Shown here: positions 12,020 to 22,496 of the stretch, piece by piece
How the letters are laid out: each line of letters starts with the position of its first letter
How positions within the stretch are numbered: position 1 is the first letter of the stretch
Position numbers and translations under genes: made by a program
Notes under the pieces: generated by a model
Seen by the model: only the letters and a program-made list of their open reading frames with translations
What the model was told of the DNA's origin: nothing
The model's database searches: none
DNA from: Linnemannia schmuckeri
Taxonomy: Eukaryota > Mortierellomycota > Mortierellomycetes > Mortierellales > Mortierellaceae
NCBI GenBank assembly: GCA_029449235.1
Contig: JANATG010000001.1
Span: forward strand, 2,852,001-2,916,000
DNA: 64,000 nucleotides
Reading direction: 5' to 3'

Positions 12020-13895
12020 CTAATGGTGATAGTCACCAAGACGGATCCTGACAACAGGAACTACAGCAGAGACTTTGGATCGCTCATAGGGGACGCCATT
12101 CCAGATCAACAACTCCAACTTCTTCAGGTTCTGGCTGTTAAGCATCCTGAACGCTCTCCGCAACAACATGGTCTCAAAAGCCTGCGACCTACGACCCAGC
12201 TGGGTGGTCGCAGACGTGTGCTTGTACCAGCCCATTACCGGATGTGTCGACGAGATAGACTTGACATTCGTCAGCGTATCCATAGCCCTGTTGGTCGTCG
12301 TATTCATCTTATTCCTCCAGCTTCTGAACCAGTTTCTCCCCACCGACAACGCACCTGCTCCGCCCTCCCCCTCCTCATCATCTTCCTCTTCCTTCTCCAG
12401 CTCGGGGATAGGAAACTCAGCAGCCGAGAAAATAAACTTGCGCAACCGACGGCAAGCCCAGGGTCCGGACGAGGAACCAAGAGCCTCGAAGAGATCAAAC
12501 TGGATCTTTTCGGTTTTGACGCTGAACACCTCGAGGTTGTGACACTGGTAGAGAATCTGGGGTAAGAAAGTCTCGGACATGATTTGGGACGTGCCACAGA
12601 GGGTCAGTTTTAGGGACCATAGGGTGTCGGCGTGAAGGACGATCCTGGAGACAAGGCGAGGTTCGTTCTCGAGTGCTTCTGGTTTGATGTTGATCTTCTC
12701 CAATCCTCTGCGTCCATGTCTTGTCGCAGTTGTTGACTTTATTGATGTGGTGGGCTCTTTGGAAGCCTCCATGGAGCTCTGCAACAACGTCGCACATTGA
12801 ACGCCATCCAAGCCACGCGCCTCGTCGTTCTTGACCGTCAGCGACTGCAAGTTCCTGAGCCCAAATTCCTCAATATCTTTGGCAAGCCGGACAGTGTTAG
12901 CTTCGCAGCTAGGGGTGAAGGACAGTCGTTGGAGGTTTGGGCAACAGGTGACCAGCTCTACCAGTCCTTCATTCCTTTCTTTCTCGACCGTGAACTTTAG
13001 CGTCACAACCTTGGGCATCACCAATCGTCGCAGTCGTCGTGGTTCCTTTGGCTCATCCGACGTCATGGCCGTCCAAAGCGACATTGCATCGTCAGCATGG
13101 TCGTCCATATTGAAGGCGCCCGGAAGAACATCCAAAATCTGATACAGCTGCAGAACTTCCACCGTTCCCGCGACACTGTCCAGCACCCTCGCCAACAACC
13201 CCTCTCCACCAAACCATTTATCCAACTGCAAAAACCTCAACTGCTTGAACCCCACAAAATCGCCCATATCAAAATAAGCCGGCTGGAACGCAATCCCATA
13301 CCCATGCCACGCCAGCGCTCTCAATCCCTCTCCATTCGTCCTCACCAACCGTTTCTGCAACTGTACTCCAAACATATTCTCAAATTCGTACTGGTTCCAA
13401 CTCTGTTGCGGGATATCCAATTCCTTCAACTGGTTGACATACTCCAGTCCAGTAAACCGAGGATCAAAGGCATCGTCCTGGAGACGGAGGGTGCGGATAT
13501 GGTGGGCAATATAGTTGATACGACTTGAGGGGACGTTGTTCATGGCCGGATAGATGTATAGCTCCCAGAGAAAGGGGAGGAGGACTTGGTGCCAGTGTTT
13601 TGAGACTTGAAGGCATGAGCGGAGGTCTTGTGGGTGGAAGGCGTAGGTGTAGACGGTTGGGGACTCGTTTTGCTGTTGAAGATACCGTTGACGAATGTGT
13701 TGTTGTAGTTGTTGCTCATGCCGTTGATGATAATGATAGTGTTGTAGTGGTTGTCGATTCGCCTGATGATGATGATATTGTTGTTGTCGTCGTTGTTGTT
13801 GGGATTGTAGGCTGACGAGTTTCCAGAGAGGGAGGTGGTAGCCGACACGGAGGAGAATCTCGGAGACGTCGAGGGGATTTCTTTGAGACCTGTGC

Positions 13896-13897
<2 letters not shown>
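12020..13897 (-). CDS. F-box/LRR-like protein, subfamily A, with Gln/His-rich insert
   Basis: One uninterrupted frame of 625 residues from ATG 13897. The F-box-like signature is split: NPLDVSEILLRVGYHLPLW (residues 7-25) and DLRSCLQVSKHWHQVLLPFLW (about 91-111). Between them lies a Gln/His-rich insert (residues about 31-77), where relatives in this window have only 10-25 residues. The rest shows irregular LRR-type repeats with recurring L-x-x-L and CPNLQRLSF-like blocks, and ends in the family signature LELLIWNGVPYERS. Such proteins normally bind Skp1 through the F-box and present substrates to an SCF ubiquitin ligase through the LRRs. On the coding strand a 28-A run lies one base before the start codon. 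Confidence 0.75.

Positions 13898-13898
<1 letters not shown>

Positions 13899-13926
<28 letters not shown>
13899..13926 (-). repeat. A28 homopolymer directly 5' of an F-box start codon
   Basis: T28 on the plus strand, so A28 followed by T and then the ATG on the coding strand of the gene at 12020-13897. It could affect leader length, nucleosome exclusion or start-codon context. Confidence 0.8.
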
Positions 13927-14327
13927 GGGCTGTGTTTGGTAAGAGTCGGAGGGAATAAGGAGAGAGCGATGAGTGTGAACTGTGAGGTGCGAATGCGAGA
14001 ATGGAAAGAAGGAACTGAGAATGCGATGAATGTAGGATGGCAATAGAGAAGGCGAGAGGAAGTGGTCAATGACTTGCGAGGAAAGGGAAGGGATGAGGAG
14101 AAAAAGTGGATGTCTGTGCTGGAAATGAGCAAAATAAAAATAAAATAAAAAAAAGGAAAGGAAAAGAACGTTAAAGCCAATTGGATGCGCCATTGGGCGT
14201 TAACCTTGGTGGATTCGCGGGAATGCCGTTCGATTGTGACGTGGCAGCAGAGGCACAGGAAAGGTTGAGAGCCATGGTATGATTGGACATGTCTCTCACT
14301 CATTTATTTTTTTATTTCAGTCTTCAT
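13927..14327. other. Upstream region of the F-box gene at 12020-13897
   Basis: Purine-rich on the plus strand. No gene is supported. It separates an intact F-box gene from the 3' end of a decayed paralogue on the same strand. Confidence 0.4.
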
Positions 14328-15829
14328 CTACGCGTCGTCATCTTCGTCGAGGAAGCGAGCCTGGATCCTGGGATCAAGGGCATTACTGGGATCACCAGAC
14401 CGCGTAAATACTCGTCCACTAAGGACCACAATCTGCGCACTCGTCAGTCCCTGAAAACGTCTCAGCAGTTCTTCTAAAACCGTACATGGTACACTTTGAA
14501 CCAACCCCTTCCTGTGAGACGCAAATGAGGCCTGTGGATGATAATACTAACAGTCCATGACTTGACAAACACAATCGGTAGGGTATCCTTCCTCCTTCTC
14601 CTCTTCCTCCACCTCATTGCCACTGCTGTCGTATCGAATGACATCAGGCAGCATAGGAATGTCCACCTTGAGGATTTCCAGCTCACGACAGTTCCATGTC
14701 TCGACGAGAATGTGACTCAGCACAACCCTCGCATGTATATGAGAGTCGTGCGAGATGTAATGGAAACTTTTGAGCCCAGGACAGCTGATAAGAGGAACCA
14801 ACGCCCCGGCCAACTCCGGCTGCCGGTCCTATTGACAATGATCACGTCCTTCAACGTCGTGGCGTGGAGGGAAATCGCCGAGCCTGTGTTGACGTGAATT
14901 TCACTCATTTTGATCTTGATCCTTGAGAGCGTATTGCCGACAGAGCAGGCAGTTACGATGAGATCCGATGCCTCTCCTCCATCCTATTCAATGACAAGTG
15001 TTGTCACCTTGGGGCAAAAGTCGCAAAGGTCCTTGGCCAACTGCCTTGCATCCTCGCTAGATCCCCCACTAATTTATGCGTGAAAGGCAGTAAGGTTGAG
15101 GCAGCACCTGATGACTCCGAGGCACTGCAATATTAGTGGTGAGCCTGAACGACTCGAGCTTGGGTAGGAACAGACATCTTCTTCCATACATTGAGACCAT
15201 ATCTCGAGTCACGTAGGCGTAATCGTCGTCTTCGTTGCCAGTAACACATCCGATCTGCAACTTCCTCAACGACCCCGCAATAGCCTGCAGAACCCGCCCC
15301 AACTCGCTACCGACAGAATCCCAATAGCTGAGTGTTAAATTCTCAAGCTGCTTCAACTGATCAGTCATTCATATCAAGGGTCGTAGTTTGTACAAAAGGA
15401 CCTGTCCAATCCAACACCTTCAAATCCAAGTTTGATCGGACCATCTCTCTCAGACTCCAAGGTAGTGTAGCCATTAAAGCAGCCCCTAAAGTTGTACGAT
15501 TTAGCGACGTCTCTGCGCAAGACCAGCTCCTTCAGTTGGGCACACTGGAACGGCCACACCTATCGAGGCGTTACTCGAAGGATACTAATGTAGGGACTAA
15601 AGTGGGCGGTGGTGCTTTCGGGCATATCATCGCTGACGAGTTCGGTGTCGTAGAAGTACCAGAGGAGGGGCGACAGGATGTTGTACCAGAGCATGCAGAC
15701 GAGAATGGAAGGAACAAGAGCTTTTGGCTGGATACGGTAGTCGGCCGTGCGGGGGATTTGGACCCAGAGCGGAATGAAATGTCCGATTCGGATCAGGATC
15801 TCGGGCAGCTCGAGTGGATGCGCTGTCAT
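14328..15829 (-). pseudogene. Decayed F-box/LRR gene, subfamily A
   Basis: The start MTAHPLELPEILIRIGHFIP at 15829 and SILVCMLWYNILSPLLWYFY show the F-box half. LRR pieces follow in shifting frames: CAQLKELVLRRDVAKSYNF after an in-frame TAG at 15560-15562, then LKQLENLTLSYWDSVGSELG, CPGLKSFHYISHDSHIHARV and ETWNCRELEILKVDIPML. After a further TAG at 14547-14549 the same frame continues to a family-type C-terminus (LEELLRRFQGLTSAQIVVLS) ending at the TAG 14328-14330. At least two nonsense codons and two frameshifts make a working product unlikely. Confidence 0.75.
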
Positions 15830-15933
15830 TTCTTGTTGTTGTTAAGGATAAATATGGCGAATAGAGTAATGAAAGAAAAAAGAGATGCGGGATGATGAAA
15901 AAGAAAACACGAAAATGTGCGCGGCATCACGCC

Positions 15934-15985
15934 TTTTTATTTTGTCCATCATCCCTTTTTATTTTGTCCTTCATCCCTTTTTATG
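15934..15985. repeat. Short tandem repeat, about 22-bp unit
   Basis: A unit reading TTTTTATTTTGTCC followed by a TCATCCC-like tail occurs a little over twice in tandem, just upstream of the decayed F-box gene. Small and AT-rich. Confidence 0.7.
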
Positions 15986-16219
15986 AACTTCAAAACATAC
16001 ATGCCTGCAGCCCAATGGCAAAGAGGCATGCGCGTCTGTAACTGCGGTTAGGAGACTGCGGCCCTAAGAGATGGTGAGCTAAACGGCGTGTCCCAGCGGC
16101 GTTGGTGCCTCTACGCGTTTCATTTCCTAAAACAAAAAGGAGGATGGATGGTAGTGCTTGTTGTAGCTTTATATCTTACTGGAAATGCTCGAGATAAGTC
16201 TCTAACAGCGCTTCGATCT

Positions 16220-16913
16220 GAACCGACTTGCTTTGATCTTGCGCAGCCACTGCCACAGCCTCCAAGCCTTGCAAGTAGAATCCTCGAGAACGGTAGACGA
16301 CCGCCAGCTTGCCTTGCTGCTCAGATGCTCTTCCATGATGGGAGTGGCCGAAATCAAGTTGGCGGCAACACGACTCGAGGACAAGTTGGCGTCTGTGATA
16401 TTGGAATACGCTTCAAGCATGGAACTCCTGGATGTTTTGGCCTTTTGATCAGCTCGACTAATATAATATTTTTTAAGTACTGATCCGAGGCTACAGACTG
16501 AAGGTAATTTTCGTGCGATATCATGGCATCCACGGAGATCTCATCACGTTGGCTATACAGCTGGGAGAACCCTGGAGCTGCCAGGAGCTGGAGAACATTA
16601 GTATTGAAGTCTCCATTGCCTTTGATCCGCACGATATCATAAGCGTGACGGGGAAATTTAACGAGCACGGACCCAAAGATGAAGAGGCGTCACTGTCGAC
16701 CAGCTTCTCATACTGTTTGCAGGACACCCATCAGTTATGTTAAGAGCGCTCTTCGGCTTGGTTCAAGAACTGGACAAGTTGCAGGCTATGTACCTTGACG
16801 GCGAGCTCTTTTTCGATCAAACCTGCTTGGGAGATGGGCCAGTAGGACCGACAGCCGCCTCACCCTTGCTTTTTTATCGCGGCTGTCGTGTAATTACCTT
16901 TCTCGTGCTAACC
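16220..16913 (+). pseudogene. LRR remnant of an F-box/LRR gene, 3' half only
   Basis: No F-box is present. The plus strand encodes LRR-like pieces in different frames: HCHSLQALQVESSRTVDDRQ and YASSMELLDVLAF (stop about 16446-16448), then LGEPWSCQELENISIEVSIA (stop 16741-16743), then VQELDKLQAMYLDGELFF. The last matches the C-terminal signature of subfamily A. Truncated and frameshifted. Confidence 0.65.
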
Positions 16914-17591
16914 TAAAACACGAGAAGAATAAAATCAAATCGAGCTGTTAGCGTGCATGCCTATGGAGGTGGCGTAGAGTTTAGCACAGATTGAGCGCTG
17001 CATTGAACCCGTCCAAGCAAGGTTGTGCCTGAAAGATTTTATTTCCTGCCCTAATTGAAATTAACATCCCAATGGTCCGCTCCCTCACAAAAGAATAGAA
17101 AAAGAAAGACCATACAAGTGTTTATTCACTATCTATCCATCTATCCCTCCTTGTACCTCATCTGGGGTTGGACTCCTAAAGAACAAGAGGGGAGGGATGG
17201 CGTCTTATCCAACCACCTCATCCACTCTTTTTTCTCCATATTAACCTTTCATCCCCCTCTACTGCATTTTTGGCATTCGAATTATCACTCTCACCTTCTT
17301 TCACTCGAGATTGTGCTCTCGAATCTCTTTCATCTCAACATCATCTTTTTTTTTTATTTTTTTTTTCGCGCCACAAATTCAATTCCTATCATTCCTTCAG
17401 CCCGATACATATTCACACCCAATGTTGTCAATTGAACATCATATTCACTATACCTCTTTTACTAGACGATGTGCGTTTGATACTAACTGATTTGGCCATT
17501 TTACTATGTGGGAGCGCGTGTGAGTAGAGATGAGCAGGTAAATAAGATTTAAGGACATGGCTTTATAGGACCAGAGAATCTTGAGTTGTGG
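16914..17591. other. Gap between LRR remnant and F-box gene
   Basis: AT-rich with T-runs near 17345-17370. I see no gene or LRR-like fragment here. Confidence 0.5.
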
Positions 17592-19685
17592 CTACTTGTA
17601 AAACAATCGCTCGAGCTCCTCCTCGGGTCGTAGCAGAGCCGGGTAATTGAAGGACAACGACAATTTCTCAAGAATCGGCATCGGTCGAGCCTCCTTCTCA
17701 TCCATCTCCTTCGCCACTTCCTCTACATCCCGCAACAGCCCCAAATTTCTCAGCTGAAATAATACGTCCTTATCCCTTCCGGAAGATCTGCTGCCTTCGC
17801 TAACAATCCCGTTTTCCGATAACTGCTGTCGAGCATGACATCTAGCAGCCTCTACTCGCTCCTCATTCGCCAGCCACAGCTGCCAACTCTCAACCTCCTC
17901 CTGTCTCTTCATCCTTGATTGGGCGCTCTTCCTCTTCTTCCTCCCCCCTCCATTCCTCGAAGCCACCATCCAATCCAGCTCCCATTCCTCACAAGTCAAC
18001 GCCGTCACCCCTAAGTCCTGAAACACTCTCAGTCTCTGCAGATACTGCATCTTACCAAGCAGACAAAGCCCTCCATTCAGTCGCAAAAAGGGCCCTGGAG
18101 GATATCGTCCTGAAAGAATGCTACGCATGTTTCTGTAGTGACACAGTCGCGGGATAAAGATCTGGAGATCCTCGACAATAGGACAAACACGGGCGACGTA
18201 TCCGAATAAGATCCGACCGTAGGAGGGTTGTAATGGGTCGGGAAGGTGGACGACAATGTGGAGGGTGCGAAGGCCCCGGCAGCGCCAGATTCGTGGAGGC
18301 GTAGTAGGACCAGGAGACGTTGTTGAAAAATACGCCTCCTTGTCCGGTATAATGGCATCATGTACTCTTCCCAGGTTAATGTATCCTCCCCGACCAAAGA
18401 GATCTAGCTCTTTCAGTCGTATCACCGTCTTGAGGGTCGTGAGATGAGCAAGTTGAGGGGAATCGCAGAGATACTGGTGTATGAGGCGATGGGCGTTCTC
18501 AAGGGACTCCTCGCAGTCGCTCCTGGAGAGACTATTCCCGTCCGGTATCCATAATACCTCCAAGGTTGTGAGTATGTCCTGCTGTAAAAACACCGTCTGA
18601 AGGAGCTGTGGTGTTATATCCAGCGCCCAGAGGGATCGTTCCGATGACGAGCGAGGACACACATCTATCCAAAGCAGCTCCACCTCCTCGGCCGACATCC
18701 TGTTGCCCAATTTTGAAAAATGTGCCTTGTCTAGGATAATGTTGTTCGCCTTCAAAGACCCAAACAATCGGGTCCAGTCGTACTTTTTGTCGTCGTGCCA
18801 CATTGTCGCCACCAACTTGAGTTCCTTGAGTTTTGGCGTGAACCGCAAAAGGCTCTCGAGATCATCCTGTGCAAGATAGACGTTCACGAGCATCAACGAT
18901 CGGAGTCGAAACGGTTGCTGCTCCTGCCGTTGCTGTACCGTGATCGACGGCGAAAGGACAAACATGGCCCATCGGGGAACAGGAAGTCCTTGTCCCTCTG
19001 CGCAGAAGTACTCCAGCAACGGACACCCCCGCAGGACCTTGCCAAGATCGGAATGCATATAATACGAGTGTCTCACTGTAATCGTCAATCTGGTGAGAGA
19101 AGACGGGAAGGTAAACTTGTCGAAGTAGCTAAGCCTGCCATACGCAATATACAGGTTCATCTCTCTGAGAGGTGTAGTAGCGTCGTACAAGGTCTGTGAT
19201 GTCGAGGTCACAAGCCGTTTGATGCTGCTATTGTTATTAGTGTTGTTTTTGACGACAGTGTTGCTTTGACTCCTGTATCTCTGCTGCTCCCGTTCAAGTT
19301 GCTTCTGCTGGTACTCGGACTCGAGGCGATCAAGAGTTTGAGTGACATCTTTGTCGAACGGATCCTTGCGCTCAGTCTGTGACTTTGGTATATCGAGTTG
19401 ACAGTAATGAAACCGGCCAGCTTCTGGTAACTTGCGCAGCGCCCTCCATCTCCTGAACGGCCCCAAGGATTGGTGCCAAATAACCTCGCGGATAAGCCTG
19501 TTTTGATTTAGGAGGAGCCATTGTCGACAGACAGGGGCGACTGAGCGGCGGATAGTAGAGTCGTCGAGGTATGAGAATATGAGTTCGAGGATTTCGGGTA
19601 TGTCCAGAGGTGAGGGAGTTGTCTGGCTGGTGTTGGTGGTCGATACTGGTGTCCTTTGATGTCGGCGTGTGAGGAAATGTAGCAT
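17592..19685 (-). CDS. F-box/LRR protein, subfamily B
   Basis: A frame of 697 residues from MLHFLTRRHQ at 19685. The frame stays open upstream to 19790 through a GGAA microsatellite that would encode a repetitive SFLP extension; I take the later ATG because the repeat looks like 5'UTR. The F-box is clear at residues about 26-56 (PLDIPEILELIFSYL, then SVAPVCRQWLLLNQNRLIRE). A Gln/Glu/Asn-rich linker follows (about 138-190), then irregular LRRs (FTPKLKELKLVATMW, CPLLEYFCAEGQG, CPIVEDLQIFIPRL). The C-terminus has the subfamily B block EEWELDWMVASRNGG and a Gln/Arg-rich helix. Predicted SCF substrate adaptor; target unknown. Confidence 0.8.
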   Translation of the reverse strand: MLHFLTRRHQRTPVSTTNTSQTTPSPLDIPEILELIFSYLDDSTIRRSVAPVCRQWLLLNQNRLIREVIWHQSLGPFRRWRALRKLPEAGRFHYCQLDIPKSQTERKDPFDKDVTQTLDRLESEYQQKQLEREQQRYRSQSNTVVKNNTNNNSSIKRLVTSTSQTLYDATTPLREMNLYIAYGRLSYFDKFTFPSSLTRLTITVRHSYYMHSDLGKVLRGCPLLEYFCAEGQGLPVPRWAMFVLSPSITVQQRQEQQPFRLRSLMLVNVYLAQDDLESLLRFTPKLKELKLVATMWHDDKKYDWTRLFGSLKANNIILDKAHFSKLGNRMSAEEVELLWIDVCPRSSSERSLWALDITPQLLQTVFLQQDILTTLEVLWIPDGNSLSRSDCEESLENAHRLIHQYLCDSPQLAHLTTLKTVIRLKELDLFGRGGYINLGRVHDAIIPDKEAYFSTTSPGPTTPPRIWRCRGLRTLHIVVHLPDPLQPSYGRILFGYVARVCPIVEDLQIFIPRLCHYRNMRSILSGRYPPGPFLRLNGGLCLLGKMQYLQRLRVFQDLGVTALTCEEWELDWMVASRNGGGRKKRKSAQSRMKRQEEVESWQLWLANEERVEAARCHARQQLSENGIVSEGSRSSGRDKDVLFQLRNLGLLRDVEEVAKEMDEKEARPMPILEKLSLSFNYPALLRPEEELERLFYK

Positions 19686-19727
19686 CCTGCTGTTGTATTG
19701 TTGAGAATGATATACTGTTGAGGGACA

Positions 19728-19769
19728 AAGGAAGGAAGGAAGGAAGGAAGGAAGGAAGGAAGGAAGGAA
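19728..19769. repeat. GGAA tetranucleotide microsatellite
   Basis: About ten AAGG/GGAA units lie between 19728 and 19769, in the 5' leader of the F-box gene on the minus strand. Repeat-length change would alter the leader, or the N-terminus if the upstream start at 19790 is used. Confidence 0.9.
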
Positions 19770-19971
19770 AAAAGAAAAGAGAAGAGACAAAGAAAGAGGG
19801 ATTTCGATTCATGAAAAATCTCCGTTGCTCAACGTGATCATTTTTTGATTGGGCATTCAAGTTCCACGGCGCTAAGTTTTTTCTTCTCAATGTTGTATGT
19901 AGGTAATGTCATATTGAGTGTGCAAAAACTTCAAACGAATTTATTTGGTTTTGCTTCCATCTCTCAACTGT

Positions 19972-21906
19972 TTACCGGATGCTTCGCCTGAGCACCTGCG
20001 GGATATCAAATGTCGACTTCATCTCCTTCTCTATCGTCTGCTCCAGGTGCTGTCGACCAATAGCAATCTGGTACAACTCAGGAAGGCACACAAATTCGTC
20101 TCTATCCATCTCCAACACCATGTCCTTCACATCCTGAAGCAAACCTAAGTTCTGCAGTTCAGTCATCAAATCTGCATCCTGCCCTCTGGCCGCCGCCGCT
20201 GCTCCCAGTATGTGATTGGTTCCAGTATTGAACTTCGAGCGAGCTACTTCCTTGCATGCTTCCATTTCTATCAACAATGTCCATCCATCAACAATCCGCC
20301 GTCTCTCATTTCGGTGCTTGATAGTCCTTCCCGATCGACACAACCAGTTCAGTTCCCAGATCTGACAATCCACTGTCTGATAATACACACGGAGGCGCTC
20401 CAGATAAATAAGTCTCGAGAGCAAACACAACCCTGCCTCCAGATCATAGGGATTCTCTCGGCCGTTCGGAGAATTGATATGGATACTGCAAAAGTACGGA
20501 AACATGACCCGCAAATCCTGTAGGCGCGGGCAGACCCTGGAGATGTAGCCATAAACAATTCGTGTCAGGTGTGCTCCTCTTCGTGCGTTCCTCCTGTGAA
20601 AATGAACATCCACCTCCAGAGTTGTTAAATCCCGACAGATCCAGATCCCGGGGGTTACGTCCAGCGACACAATTAGCTGCCCTCCTGGTTCATCCTCCTG
20701 CTGAGCATACATGTCGAGGCGATGGTGAATATCCATGAAATCCAGTATATAGGTCATCTTGAGAGTCTTGAGATGACGCAGGCTTGGGCTTTCACAAAGT
20801 AGTTGATGTAAAGGTTTCGCCGAATACACTGAATCCTGAACGCGTTCATCCAACCTCCAGCCCTCCGGGTGACAAAGGTGATCAGGAGACGGAAGAATCT
20901 CCAGACTGGTCAAAAAGACCGGCAACTCTGTCAAACGACGAACGATAGTCGGAGTGAGGTCGTAATGCCAAAAAGTCCGCTCTTTGGCATGGGGACATAT
21001 CGAAAAAGTGGCCTCCTGCAACTCGTCATCGGGCAAACGTTCTTGAGAGATCGAAAAGTGGAACCGCTTCAATGGGAGGGAGAGCGACTGGATATGCTTG
21101 GAGAATTGGTGCCAGTCCCAGCGAGAGCCATTACGGTTCTTTTGAATAGCAATGAGTCGGAGGTCCTCGAGGTTGGGGGTCATTGTCAACATCTCCTCCA
21201 TCCTCGACTGACTTGTATCGACGCGTTGGATCACTAGGGACCGCAGCGGAATCCGATCCGGAAGAGGGTCGTGGCCGTCACGAGTCCATGATCCCTGCTG
21301 ATATACATAAGTTGATGTGAGCAAGTGTAGGCTCTCCAAGAGCGGACACGTGGTCAGGATCCTCCTGATGTCAACCGCAAACCGTGTAAAATTGTCGATG
21401 GTCAGCCTCCTCAAGCTTGGCGGGAACGCCAGAGTATTCTTCAGTTCGTCGCTAAAGTTGTAAGCGGTCTCGAGCACAAAGTCGCGGAGGGGCCGATTGA
21501 ATCCTGCAAGAGTTGCTCCCTTGTATCGATCCTCAAGCGCCAGTTGAGTAGACGATCTCTGGAGGTCTTGGAAGGCTGCGTGTATGTCTGGTCCGAGCCA
21601 ATCGAACCTGGGCTGGACATTCCTGATGACAAGGCGCTCTGCGCCAGGTAGACGATCCAGGGCTGGCTGAGGCGCAAAGGGTTTCCAATCCGAGTCCCAG
21701 GTGACCTCGCGGTGCAGACGTCCTTGGCTGAGAAGGAGCCACTTTCGACAAACACGTACGACTGTCCTGGCGAGTGTAAAGCGGGAGAGGTATGAAAAGA
21801 TATGCTCGAGAAGCTCGGGGACTTCCAGTGGGGATATTGGTCGCTTTGAAGGGGAGGGACGTGACGATGAGAGTTGTTGAGAGGAAGGATCTGGCATTGC
21901 TTCCAT
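19972..21906 (-). CDS. F-box/LRR protein, subfamily B
   Basis: An intact frame of 644 residues (MEAMPDPSSQQ; a second ATG four codons in is also possible). The F-box is at residues about 26-56 (PLEVPELLEHIFSYL, TVVRVCRKWLLLSQGRLHRE). Irregular LRR-like segments follow: TCPLLESLHLLTSTY, MTPNLEDLRLIAIQ, CRDLTTLEVDVHFH and CPRLQDLRVMFPYF. Near the C-terminus are the subfamily blocks CQIWELNWLCRSGR and MTELQNLGLLQDVKDMVLEM, which match the neighbour at 17592-19685 (VLFQLRNLGLLRDVEEVAKE). The two genes are same-strand tandem relatives with a gap under 300 bp. Predicted SCF substrate adaptor. Confidence 0.8.
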   Translation of the reverse strand: MEAMPDPSSQQLSSSRPSPSKRPISPLEVPELLEHIFSYLSRFTLARTVVRVCRKWLLLSQGRLHREVTWDSDWKPFAPQPALDRLPGAERLVIRNVQPRFDWLGPDIHAAFQDLQRSSTQLALEDRYKGATLAGFNRPLRDFVLETAYNFSDELKNTLAFPPSLRRLTIDNFTRFAVDIRRILTTCPLLESLHLLTSTYVYQQGSWTRDGHDPLPDRIPLRSLVIQRVDTSQSRMEEMLTMTPNLEDLRLIAIQKNRNGSRWDWHQFSKHIQSLSLPLKRFHFSISQERLPDDELQEATFSICPHAKERTFWHYDLTPTIVRRLTELPVFLTSLEILPSPDHLCHPEGWRLDERVQDSVYSAKPLHQLLCESPSLRHLKTLKMTYILDFMDIHHRLDMYAQQEDEPGGQLIVSLDVTPGIWICRDLTTLEVDVHFHRRNARRGAHLTRIVYGYISRVCPRLQDLRVMFPYFCSIHINSPNGRENPYDLEAGLCLLSRLIYLERLRVYYQTVDCQIWELNWLCRSGRTIKHRNERRRIVDGWTLLIEMEACKEVARSKFNTGTNHILGAAAAARGQDADLMTELQNLGLLQDVKDMVLEMDRDEFVCLPELYQIAIGRQHLEQTIEKEMKSTFDIPQVLRRSIR

Positions 21907-22496
21907 CAGTAGCTAAGATGATCAAGCATGAGGGGGAGTCGGCAGAAGTGGATGAAGAGAGAAAAGAGGAGGAGAGACAAAAAGAATGAGTCTAGAGATT
22001 AATTCTAAGGATGAGAGAAGGGGATGAGAGAGTGGTAGACAATGTGTAGAGGAGGAAGAAAGAGAGCAAAAAAAATAATAAAAACACGAAAGGGAAGTAC
22101 AAGATCAGGTGGTGAACCCTGTCGAATAAGGCGCCCAATGAAATATCTATCCCTGGTCTACTAAGCAATGGTACGCGCAACAGCCAAGCCCCTGGAAGAT
22201 ATATACTGACAAGTGAGTGAACTGGTTTACGCCTTTGGCAACGGTCGGCCACCTGCCTTTTCTCCCGCAGTACTTCTTCCCGTCCGCCTCCCAAAAGCCG
22301 AAGCCCACAGCATCGGTCTCCGCCAAGGTCATCCTTTTTTTTTTTTTTTTTTTTTTTTTGCATAAATTACACGCGCAAAACTCTTTTTTTTTTTTTTTTT
22401 CTTTTACATCTTTCACAGCTCCAATACCTTCCCGTTCTCGCTGTCACCTCAAAACGCCCATTTTCACAACAAATTCCTCACTTACTGGGACCCGTC
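21907..22496. other. Intergenic region with two T-runs
   Basis: Divergent spacer between the minus-strand F-box gene and a plus-strand pseudogene. It carries T25 (22335-22359) and T17 (22384-22400). No gene seen. Confidence 0.5.

Noticed and set aside
12168..12542. Plus-strand frame with a hydrophobic segment, opposite the F-box gene
   Set aside because: Antisense shadow of the 625-codon F-box frame; composition is explained by the real gene.
14328..14480. C-terminal stretch first seen as an orphan exon
   Set aside because: It is in frame with the decayed F-box gene upstream after a single TAG, and matches the family C-terminal signature, so it is part of that pseudogene.
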